A stretch of 64,000 nt of DNA from positions 248,001-312,000 of the forward strand of contig CAVTRO010000007.1 in assembly GCA_963737145.1 (NCBI GenBank), read 5' to 3'. This document shows, piece after piece, positions 1 to 7,294 of the stretch. The DNA is from AP-15 sp963737145 (GTDB lineage: Bacteria > Pseudomonadota > Alphaproteobacteria > ATCC43930 > CGMCC-115725). A program made the position numbers and the translations under genes. Numbering within the stretch: the first letter of the stretch is position 1; every line of letters starts with the position of its first letter. Below the pieces are notes generated by a model. That model was not told the origin of the DNA and searched no databases. It saw only the letters and a program-made list of their open reading frames with translations.

Positions 1-321
1 GAGGCGGCGGCGCGCCGCCATGCCGGGCTGCCGCCCTTTGGCCGGCTCGCCGCGCTGATCGTCAGCGCCGGCGATGCGGAAACCGCCGATTTCACGGCCC
101 GCGCCCTGTCGCGTTCCGCGCCGCAATTGCCCGGCGTCACGGTGCTGGGTCCGGCGCCCGCCCCGCTCGCGGTGCTGCGCAGCCGGCACCGCCGCCGGTT
201 TCTCGTGAAGGCGGAGCGCGACGTGCGTCTCCAGGCGATACTGCGCGATTGGCTCTCGCGCGTCCGCACCGCCGGCTCCGCCCGCATCCAAATCGACATC
301 GACCCCTACAGCTTTCTGTAG
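1..321 (+). CDS. priA: Primosomal protein N' (PriA), C-terminal end, partial
   Basis: The gene enters from the left edge, open in frame 1, and leaves about 106 residues. PriA is the 3'-5' helicase that restarts stalled replication forks. The visible part has the family's C-terminal pattern: an AGLPPFGRLA segment, a GPAPAPL stretch, a RRRFLVKA strand and the characteristic final IDIDPYSFL. The helicase motifs and zinc cysteines lie outside the window. The stop is at 319-321, and the next feature is a convergent minus-strand remnant 14 bases on. Confidence 0.9.
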   Translation, partial: EAAARRHAGLPPFGRLAALIVSAGDAETADFTARALSRSAPQLPGVTVLGPAPAPLAVLRSRHRRRFLVKAERDVRLQAILRDWLSRVRTAGSARIQIDIDPYSFL

Positions 322-335
322 CGGCCGCTGTACGT

Positions 336-911
336 TCAAAGGTGCAGTACTGCCTTACCGATGAAATCACGATCGATCAGGCGGCGGGCGACCGCGCCGA
401 TCTCGACCCACGGCTCTTCAATTGCGATCCGGGGCCGCAATTTCCCGGCCGCGATCAGCTCCGCCAACAGAGCCAAGCCAATACCCGCGCGCTCGACGCT
501 CATCAGCTCGTGGAACAGGGTCAGGCCGTAGAGTCGCGTTCCGCCGGTCGCAAAAAATTCCCGGCTTTCGATGGTCGCGGTGCTCGTCTCGGAGACGCCG
601 AAGGCGACGCAGGTGCCGTTTGGCTGCAGCATGCCGAGCGCAGCGCCGAGCGCGCTCCCGCCGACGGAGTCGAGGATCAGCCAATAGGGGCCGTGCGGCT
701 TCGCGGCGGCCAGCTCGCGGCCGACCACGACACGCCCGCCGCACCAATCTGCGACCGCAGCGCGGTGTTCGTCACGCCGCACATGCCCCCACACGATGGC
801 GCCCGCCGCCGCGGCGAGCTGGCACGCGAGGTGCCCGACCCCGCCCGAGGCGCCGTCGACCAGAACCTGGCGGCCGAGCAGCAGTCCACCTTGGCGTAGC
901 GCATGCAACGC
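336..911 (-). pseudogene. Zinc-type/quinone oxidoreductase (MDR), N-terminally truncated
   Basis: About 190 residues match the second half of a medium-chain dehydrogenase/quinone reductase. A glycine-rich NAD(P)-binding motif DGASGGVGHLA is followed by the Rossmann core and a normal C-terminus ending GKAVLHL. The N-terminal GroES-like catalytic domain is missing. The first homologous residues (LTALHALRQGG) begin at about 911, exactly where the preceding luciferase-like fragment ends, so two unrelated gene pieces are joined. The only available start is an internal TTG at 908. I see a remnant rather than a working enzyme. Confidence 0.75.
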
Positions 912-913
912 GG

Positions 914-1160
914 TCAGCCGCGCCCGACGCCGAAAATGATCCGCCCGCCGGTCAGGATGTCGGCATCGCGTAATCCTCGGCGAGACGCAGCGGATGCCAC
1001 ATCATTACGATGTTGAAGCCGCAGCCGATCTTGATGTTTCTGGTGACGCCGCACAAATGCATCGCCATCATCAAGACATTCGGGATCAATTCCATGCCCT
1101 CGGGCTGGAAATGATGCTCCGCCATCCAGAAGGTGTCGTAGCCGCGCTCGTCCATACGCG
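914..1160 (-). pseudogene. Luciferase-like (LLM) flavin monooxygenase, internal fragment A
   Basis: The minus strand encodes a stretch typical of the N-terminal third of bacterial luciferase-like oxidoreductases: DERGYDTFWMAEHHFQPEG, then HPLRLAEDYAM, then LTGGRIIFGVGRG. Reading through needs one frame change near 958-970. The extreme N-terminus is absent, and the fragment stops at GVGRG where the MDR remnant begins. Three further fragments of the same family occur at 5239, 6365 and 10519. This piece ends at almost the same point of the protein where the fragment at 6365-7243 starts. Confidence 0.7.
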
Positions 1161-1163
1161 ACT

Positions 1164-2193
1164 TTAATGCTGTGCAAGCTGTGCATAGGCGTTGTATTTG
1201 TTGGTGGCGATATCTTCGGGACTGAATTGGCCGGCTTTGAGCTTGCCCTCTCGCACCAGCGCGTCGAGCCAGAATTTGGTATCGTGATCCTTGTACAGCG
1301 CGTGCTGTGGCAGGCCATAACCAGGCCAATAAGCCGCGCCCGCCGGATCCTCGCCCCGCTTCTTCAGTATCTGCGCAGCCAGCTTTCTCGCCTCATCCTG
1401 GTGCTCCGCAGCCCAGTCGGCGGCCTTGGCGGACGCGGTCACGAGCGCCTTTACAGCATTGGGATGCTGATCGATGAAGGCCCTTTGCATGGCATTGCTG
1501 GCGAGGACGATGTCACCGAGAACATCGTGATCGGTGAACAGCACCCTGACGCCACCCTCGGCGGCAATCTTGCCGGCGATAGGGCTCTGCCACACGCCGA
1601 CCGCCACCACATCTGCCTGCCGATCGCGCAACGTCTGGTCGAGTTGCGGGCCGGGGACCTTGACCAGCTTCGCGTCGTCCTTGTTCAGACCGTGGACCCG
1701 CAGATATTCACGGACCGTATAATCCAGGTGAGCGCCCAGCGTGTTTACGGCGATCGATTTACCTTTAATGTCCTTCGCATCTTTGATCGGGCTGCTGTCC
1801 AGCACAAAAAACTTGCTGTTCACGTCTTTGTCGATGCCCGCTCTCGGCGCTATGCAGAGGATTTTGGCGCCGTCGGCGATCGCATTGATGATCGCAGGCG
1901 TCGCGGCGCCGGCTGCGTCGATCGAGCCCGATGCCAAGGCGGCCAGATTTTTCGGCCCGCCCGGCGAATACCCTTCCGAATTCCAGGCGAATGCCCTTTC
2001 CCTTGAGGAAGCCCAAGGCATCGGCGAGTTCGAAGGGCGGGACGTAGCCGCGGTCGTTCAGATAGCGGATGACCACCGGGTTCGCGTCGGGCGCCTCGGC
2101 GCGCGCCGGGTCCGCGCCGAATTGCGGGCAGATCAGGGCAAGGACGACGCAGGACGCGACCTGGGCAGCCCGGTGTAGCGGATAACGCTTCAT
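1164..2193 (-). CDS. NitT/TauT-type ABC transporter substrate-binding protein (one frameshift)
   Basis: Periplasmic solute-binding protein of the SsuA/THI5-like fold, about 343 residues. It opens with a signal peptide (MKRYPLHRAAQ..., cleavage near ARAEA). An early conserved YSPGGPKNLAALASGSID segment follows, then KGKSIAVNTLGAHLDYTVREYL. The ATG at 2193 has a GGAGG nine bases upstream. The frame changes once near 1975-1985: an extra T in AATTC would restore LESEGYSPGG. The rest is intact, so this may be a sequencing indel. The ligand cannot be read from sequence, and no permease or ATPase is adjacent. Confidence 0.75.
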
Positions 2194-2220
2194 CTCAAAA
2201 AGCCTCCGTTTTCTGTCCTG

Positions 2221-2712
2221 CTAAGCATGCTCTTCGGCGCGGGCTACCGTTCCCCGGATCGGATGCATCTGCTCCTGGCTGTAGTGGCGCACGATGCCGG
2301 CGGGCACCACCGTCGCCTCCGGGATGATCTTGATCGGATGGCCCTCGCGCTTCTCCATTGCCATTTGCGTGTTGTGGCAGCCAGAAAAGCGAATATCGCC
2401 GCCGACATTCGAGGCTTTCAGGGCCTTGATACGGTCCTTTACGGGCGAGGTATTCTCACGCAGCATGTTGAGGCCAGGCCGTAGGCGACGACCTCGACCT
2501 CGATGCTCTCGCCCTTACCGGTGATAGTACTTGATGGCGTTCGATGTGTTGGTAATCGCTAGGTTCATCCGCGCCGGATCGTTCTCACTGACCTGGATCA
2601 CGACGCGATGGCTCGCCGCTGTTTCGGCGGCCAGCCCCGGCGAGGCAAATAGGCTCAGCGCGCAGGCGACTAATAACATCGGCAGACCGCGGGAATTCGC
2701 CTTCATGGCCAT
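2221..2712 (-). CDS. DsrE-family periplasmic protein (two frameshifts)
   Basis: The gene encodes a small secreted protein of the DsrE/YchN type. The N-terminal part has a signal peptide (MLLVACALSLFASPGLAAE) and a HRVVIQVSENDPARMNLAI strand. After a frame change near 2518 comes GKGESIEVEVVAYG. After another near 2477 comes LNMLRENTSPVKDRIKALK, with a conserved cysteine in FSGCHNTQMAME. An extra C near 2518 and a missing C near 2477 would account for both shifts. The start ATG (2712 or 2706) follows AAAGGAGAG. DsrE relatives take part in sulfur transfer; the role of this exported branch is not known to me. Confidence 0.65.
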
Positions 2713-2785
2713 CTCTCTCCTTTCTCCACCGATTTGCCAGAACGCATAGTCCGAGAAGCTTGACGCTGAGCCGCTGCTCAGCGCG

Positions 2786-2960
2786 TTATTTGATCACCTG
2801 GTCGGTTTGCGCCAGGAGCGGTTGCGGCACCTGAGGCCGAGCGCCTCGGCGGTCTTCATGTTGATGAACAGCTCGAACTTGGCGGCTCGAACGAACGGCA
2901 GATCGGCCGGCTTCGCGCCCTTCAGGATCCGGCCGGGATAGACGCCCATCTGACGCCGGT
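2786..2960 (-). pseudogene. C-terminal remnant of an ABC-type substrate-binding protein (PF04392-like)
   Basis: About 58 residues match the end of the ABC_sub_bind family found beside many alphaproteobacterial transporters: VYPGRILKGAKPADLPF, then KFELFINMKTAEALGL, then after one frame change near 2838 VPQPLLAQTDQVIK and a stop at 2786. No upstream part of the gene exists in the window; the sequence to the right is the SnoaL-like gene. This is a leftover 3' end. Confidence 0.65.
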
Positions 2961-2963
2961 TTT

Positions 2964-3434
2964 TCACAGCTGCGGCAGCGGGGTCAACTTGGCGTCCTCG
3001 ATCAACCAGCGGCCGTTCCGGCGTACCAGGTCAGCGGTTACGCCGACGTGAGAGGCGATTTTCTTCGTCGCGTTGTCGACGTAGAGGCACTCGAAGTAAA
3101 GATGCCCCTTTTCGCCCTCGATATCGTATTTGAGACGGTAAGGCGGGGTGTAGCCGACCAATTGGCTCTGCGGCTGGAACGCCGCACCCTTTTCCCAGAA
3201 TCCCCGCAGCTCGTCTTTGCCCTTATAGGTTTTGCCATGCGCGGTGAGCACTGCATCGTCAGCGAACAGCGTCATGATCAGATCGACGTTTTTCGTCGTC
3301 GCCGCCTGATGCCACGTGCTCTCGATGTTGTGCATCAGCATGTAATTTTCGGCGTTCTCCTGGCTCGTCGCGGCGAATGTGAAGCCGGAGGAGCAGAAGA
3401 CGAGCATCAGCGAGATCGTCAGCGCCCGCACCAT
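2964..3434 (-). CDS. Secreted SnoaL/NTF2-like protein
   Basis: 156 residues. The start is ATG 3434, seven bases after GGGAGGA; upstream in-frame codons lack a ribosome site. Residues 1-20 are a signal peptide (LTISLMLVFCSSGFTFAA). The rest is one cone-shaped NTF2-like domain, recognisable by VDLIMTLFADDAVLTAHGK early, a central FWEKGAAF helix and the terminal strand RNGRWLIEDAKLTPLP. Members bind small hydrophobic ligands or act as isomerases or lyases; no specific activity can be assigned. It is intact, unlike the fragments on either side. Confidence 0.7.
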   Translation of the reverse strand: MVRALTISLMLVFCSSGFTFAATSQENAENYMLMHNIESTWHQAATTKNVDLIMTLFADDAVLTAHGKTYKGKDELRGFWEKGAAFQPQSQLVGYTPPYRLKYDIEGEKGHLYFECLYVDNATKKIASHVGVTADLVRRNGRWLIEDAKLTPLPQL

Positions 3435-3598
3435 TTTATCCTCCCTTCGGCGTCGTAGGGTCATGCGGTAGATTGCGCGATCGAACGGCCAGGCCCCGGC
3501 GGTCGATGCCGGCCGACGCACAATCCTGAATAGGCAATATCACCCGAAGCCAGGCGCGGCGCTTTACGGCCAGCTTTTTTCTTCCTTACCGCCGGCTT

Positions 3599-5194
3599 AT
3601 GATTTCAGCCAAACGAACAGGGAGGCTCCGGGAGGCGGGCGTGGTTCTGGCGTTTGGCGATAACCGGCTGGATATCAAGCGCCGCGAGTTGCGCCGCGGC
3701 GGCGAAATCATAGAACTCGAACCAAAGGGGTTTGATTTGCTGGTTTTTCTGGTGCGGAACCGCGACCGCGTGGTCAGCAAAGACGATCTGCTAGAGGCGG
3801 TCTGGGACGGCCGGATCGTCTCGGAATCGGCGCTGACGACGCGGATTAATGCGGTGCGCCGCGCGCTCGGCGACGACGGAACGGCGCAGCGGCTGGTTCG
3901 CACGTTTACCCGGAAGGGCATCCGCTTTATCGGCGAAGTGACGGAATTGCCGGACCCGGCTACGCCGGCCGCCATCCATATGATCGACCCGATGCCGGAA
4001 AAGCCGTCGCTCGCAGTGCTGCCGTTCGAGAACCTGACCGGCGATCCTGAGCAGGATTATTTTGTCGATGGTATGGTCGAGGAGATCACCACGGCGATCG
4101 CTCGCTTCCCGTGGCTCCTCGTGATCGCCCGCAATTCGAGTTTTACGTACAAGGGCCGAGCGGTTGACATAAGGCAGGTGGCGCGCGAATTGGGCGTGCG
4201 CTACGTGCTCGAAGGCTCGGTCCGAAAATCCGGGAACCGGGTGCGCATCGCCGGGCAATTGATAGACACGGCGACCGGTGCTCACATTTGGGCCGAGCGC
4301 TTCGACGGCGCGCTCGACGACGTCTTCGCCTTGCAGGACCAGGTGGCGAACGGCGTTGCCGGTGCGATCGAGCCGCAGCTGCGACGCGCCGAAACCGAAC
4401 GAGTTCAGCGCAAGCCGACCGACAGTCTCGACGCCTACGATCTTTATCTGCGCGCCCAGGCCCAGGCGTACAAACGCACCCGAGAAAGCTTGGCCGCATC
4501 CGTCGAGTTGGCGCGCGGAGCCCTCGAATGCGATCCCGCCTATGCTCCGGCCATGGCGAGAATTGCGCTGTCCCAGAACATGCGGCGCAACCGCCACTGG
4601 GTCGCGGCCACGGGTGCCGAGGTCGAAGAGGGCATCCAAATGGCGCGGCGGGCGATCGCCGCGGGCGGCGACGATCCCTGGGTGCTCGATTTTGCCGGCC
4701 TGACGCTCGCTCAGCTCGCCGGCGACATCGATGCGGCGCTCAGCGCGCTCGATTGCGCGATCGCCATCAATCCGAGTTTTGCTCTCGCCTTTGGCCACCG
4801 CGCGGTGGTCCTTTCTTACCGGAACCGGCCGGAGGAGGCGATCGCGTCCGCGCATCAGGCGATCCGGCTTAGCCCGCGCGACCCTGCCATGTTTTCCTTC
4901 TGCTCGGCTCTTGCTCGCGCCTGTCTGACACTCGGCCGGTGCGAGGAGGGGCTCCAGTGGGTCGAAGCGGCGCTGCGCGAGAATTCCGGCCTTCCGGCGC
5001 TGCGGACAAAGCTCTCGCTGTGCGGCCATCTCGGCAGGCATCAGGAAGCGGGCGACTGCATGCGCCGCATGCGTGAGATCGGAGCCGAGCCGACGATCGC
5101 AGCACTTGCGGCCGGCATGCCGAAGAGCCTCGCCCCCGAGATCGCCGCCATTTACGTCGAAGGACTGCGCAGGGCCGGCGTTCCGGAGGAATGA
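3599..5194 (+). CDS. Winged-helix regulator with TolB-like and TPR domains (CadC-like, soluble)
   Basis: 531 residues in three parts. Residues about 20-110 form an OmpR/PhoB-type winged helix (FDLLVFLVRNRDRVVSKDDL, ALTTRINAVRRALGDD, RKGIRFIGEV). Residues about 138-260 are the TolB-amino-terminal-like module often paired with it (LAVLPFENLTGDPEQDYF, VRYVLEGSVRKSGNRVRIA). The remainder is TPR helices. No membrane helix is present, so it should be cytosolic, unlike CadC. The ATG at 3599 lacks a clear ribosome site; a GTG at 3641 has GGGAGG five bases before it and is my preferred start. Targets are unknown. It stands alone on the plus strand. Confidence 0.8.
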   Translation: MISAKRTGRLREAGVVLAFGDNRLDIKRRELRRGGEIIELEPKGFDLLVFLVRNRDRVVSKDDLLEAVWDGRIVSESALTTRINAVRRALGDDGTAQRLVRTFTRKGIRFIGEVTELPDPATPAAIHMIDPMPEKPSLAVLPFENLTGDPEQDYFVDGMVEEITTAIARFPWLLVIARNSSFTYKGRAVDIRQVARELGVRYVLEGSVRKSGNRVRIAGQLIDTATGAHIWAERFDGALDDVFALQDQVANGVAGAIEPQLRRAETERVQRKPTDSLDAYDLYLRAQAQAYKRTRESLAASVELARGALECDPAYAPAMARIALSQNMRRNRHWVAATGAEVEEGIQMARRAIAAGGDDPWVLDFAGLTLAQLAGDIDAALSALDCAIAINPSFALAFGHRAVVLSYRNRPEEAIASAHQAIRLSPRDPAMFSFCSALARACLTLGRCEEGLQWVEAALRENSGLPALRTKLSLCGHLGRHQEAGDCMRRMREIGAEPTIAALAAGMPKSLAPEIAAIYVEGLRRAGVPEE

Positions 5195-5238
5195 CGGCGA
5201 GCACGCTGTGACCCGCGCTGATCAGGCGATTTCGACGC

Positions 5239-5690
5239 TTACTCCGCTGCTGCGGCGGCGGCGGAGATGCGGGGGTCGCGGAAGGCGGGGATTACCTCCT
5301 TGGCGAAGCGGTCGAGTCTGGCGAGCTGGACGGCGAGCGGGGTGCCGAGCGGGGTTGCGCAGATGACGCGGTCGAGGCCGGGATAGCGCTTCTCGACCGC
5401 TTTCAGCGCCTCTATGATCGTCCTCCGGCCTGCCGGGCAGAAAGCCGCCGGCCTTCACCGCGTCCTCGATCGTCGGCAGCCTCACGGTGCCGGCGGGTCG
5501 CGGGTCGCGCATCGCCGCGACCTGCTCGTCGCTGAGCGCCCGCACGAGGCGCAATTCGCCGAACATCTTCATGTTTTCTTCGTAATGCGGCGCGGCCTCG
5601 CGGATCGCCTGCTCGCGGGAGGGCGCGATGTGGAACTGGTAGCCGAGCGCCAGCAACTCGCCCGATTCAAGCTCAATGCCACGGCGCGGC
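5239..5690 (-). pseudogene. Luciferase-like (LLM) monooxygenase, C-terminal fragment B
   Basis: The fragment runs from RRGIELESGELLALGYQF through APHYEENMKMFGELRLVRAL to AGGFLPGRPED. One frame change near 5415 then leads into EKRYPGLDRVICATPLGTPL and the end of the family (stop 5239-5241). Only the last 150 or so residues of a roughly 350-residue enzyme are present. It is closely similar at DNA and protein level to fragments C (6365) and D (10519). The DUF2283 gene abuts its broken 5' end. Confidence 0.75.
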
Positions 5691-5696
5691 AGGTGT

Positions 5697-5918
5697 TCAG
5701 GAAATCGTCCTTCGGGCCGGGTACGGCAAGCCAACCACCGCATCGCCTGCAACGAGTTTGGTCGCCGGCCTGATTTCGATTCCGATGAGTTTGCCGACCG
5801 CGTCAAACATCAGCACGACACCGGGGTGCACTTCTTCGCCTTCATTTCCCTGGTCTTTGACATCCGCCAGCTCGACATAGAGGACATCGGCCTCGGGATC
5901 GTAAGTCACGGCAGCCAT
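5697..5918 (-). CDS. DUF2283 domain protein
   Basis: 73 residues with the whole short DUF2283 pattern: VTYDPEADVLYVEL, then VVLMFDAVGKLIGIEI, a compact beta-rich fold. The start codon overlaps the end of the upstream DUF4258 gene by 13 bases, so the two are co-transcribed. Such pairs recur in many bacteria and have the size and arrangement of a toxin-antitoxin module, with this protein the likely antitoxin. That role is inference. The C-terminus runs up to the broken LLM fragment. Confidence 0.75.
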   Translation of the reverse strand: MAAVTYDPEADVLYVELADVKDQGNEGEEVHPGVVLMFDAVGKLIGIEIRPATKLVAGDAVVGLPYPARRTIS

Positions 5919-6172
5919 CGCCGGGCTCCTCGATCAAAAAATACGGCGGCAAAAAATACGGTGACGACCACGATATCCGCTCCCGCCGGCCGAAACACAA
6001 CCCGCAAGACGCGGCCGCCGCGCTCTGGGAGGCGGCGCCATGCCCGGCTCAGCGTTGGATCGTGCGGATCGACCATAAGAGCTGTGGGGTGTCTTACCGT
6101 GGTCTCAATCCAAGCCGGATCGATGGCATCACGCACGATATTGTCGCGGGCATGACGGGTCAGGATCAGCAC
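5906..6172 (-). CDS. DUF4258 domain protein (possible toxin partner)
   Basis: 88 residues starting at GTG 6172. The DUF4258 signature is visible: LTRHARDNIVRDAID near the start (conserved His-Ala and Arg), an ETTVRHP helix end, and a GRVLRVVFRP strand followed by a hydrophobic strand VVTVFFAAVFF. The fold is RelE-like in size. It overlaps the downstream DUF2283 gene. No good ribosome site is visible. It may be a toxin by analogy with RelE/BrnT-type modules, but nothing here proves it. Confidence 0.65.
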   Translation of the reverse strand: MLILTRHARDNIVRDAIDPAWIETTVRHPTALMVDPHDPTLSRAWRRLPERGGRVLRVVFRPAGADIVVVTVFFAAVFFDRGARRWLP

Positions 6173-6364
6173 AGTGTCGGCTTACTTGACAGCGGCCAGC
6201 CCGAGCAACAACGCCGCCCGCTTGTTGCACGCTCGCCTGTCGTCTTCGATCAGGATTTATCGTGTCAAATCGTGCCGATTGATGACACAGGGCGACCGGT
6301 AATCCCAAAGCAGCCATCCAGCGATTCCGGCATGCCGCCGAACGGACGATCCCGCGCGCCTACT

Positions 6365-7243
6365 CTACTGCGCCGCGACGGCGGTTTTGGTGTCGCGGAA
6401 GGCCGGGATCACCTCCTTCGCAAAGCGGTCGAGGTCTGCGAGCTGGACGTCGAGCGGGGTGCCGAGCGGGGTGGCGCAAATGACGCGGTCGAGGCCGGGA
6501 TAGCGCTTCTCGACCGCCTTCAGGGCCTCGATGATGTCCTCGGGCCGGCCGGCGAGAAAGCCGCCGGCCTTCACCGCATCCTCGATCCTCGGCAATTTGA
6601 CGGTCCCAGCCAGCCGCGGGTCGCGCATCGCCGCGATCTGCTCGTCGGTCAATGCCCGCACGAGGCGCAATTCGCCGAACATTTTCATGTTCTCTTCGTA
6701 ATGCGGCGCCGCCTCGCGGATCGCCTGCTCGCGGGAGGACGCGATGTGGAACTGGTAGCCGAGCGCCAGCCGTTCGCCGAGTTCGAGCTCGATGCCGCGG
6801 CGCTTATAGGCCTCTCGGAAGCCGATCATGTGGCGCTCGACCGCGCCGCCTTCGGTCGAGCCGCCGCCGATCACCCCGCTGATGCCGTATTTCGCCATGA
6901 ACTCGAAGGCCCGCTCGGAGCCGCTCTGGATCGGCTGCCAGCATTCGACCGGCAGCCGCTCCGGCCCCGGCACCAAGGTGATCTCCTTCAAGGTATAGCC
7001 GCGATACGGCACCTCGGGCGGGATCGTATAGTACTTGCCCTGGTGCGAGAACGGCTCGCCCGCGAAGGCCTTGAACAGGACCTCGACACCCTCCTCGAAC
7101 ATCTCGCGGTTGGCGTTCTGGTCGAGCGGCGGCGCGCCGCAGGTCTCGACTTTACGGGTGTGGTAGCCGCCCCCAGTGGGGTCCATGAAGGAGGTTCCGG
7201 TTACGAACATCGTCCCCAGGCTTCCTGGGTTGGGCGTGCTCAA
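6365..7243 (-). pseudogene. Luciferase-like (LLM) monooxygenase, largest fragment C (N-terminus replaced)
   Basis: Open reading of 292 codons from a TTG at 7243. From about 7170 it matches the LLM family continuously: YHTRKVETCGAPPLDQNANR, MFEEGVEVLFKAFAGEPFSH, YKRRGIELELGERLALGYQF, EDIIEALKAVEKRYPGLDR, ending TAVAAQ. The first about 100 residues of the family, including the flavin-pocket strands seen in fragment A, are missing. They are replaced by about 24 unrelated residues. It might express a protein, but lacking barrel strands 1-3 it is unlikely to be an active monooxygenase. Confidence 0.7.
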
Positions 7244-7294
7244 ACAAGCCCCTATTCCTGGTAGACCGGCGGCGCTTATGAGCCTGCGCCGCTT

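Noticed and set aside
3791..5041. 416-codon frame opposite the winged-helix/TPR regulator
   Set aside because: No start signal or recognisable domain; the plus-strand gene explains the region.
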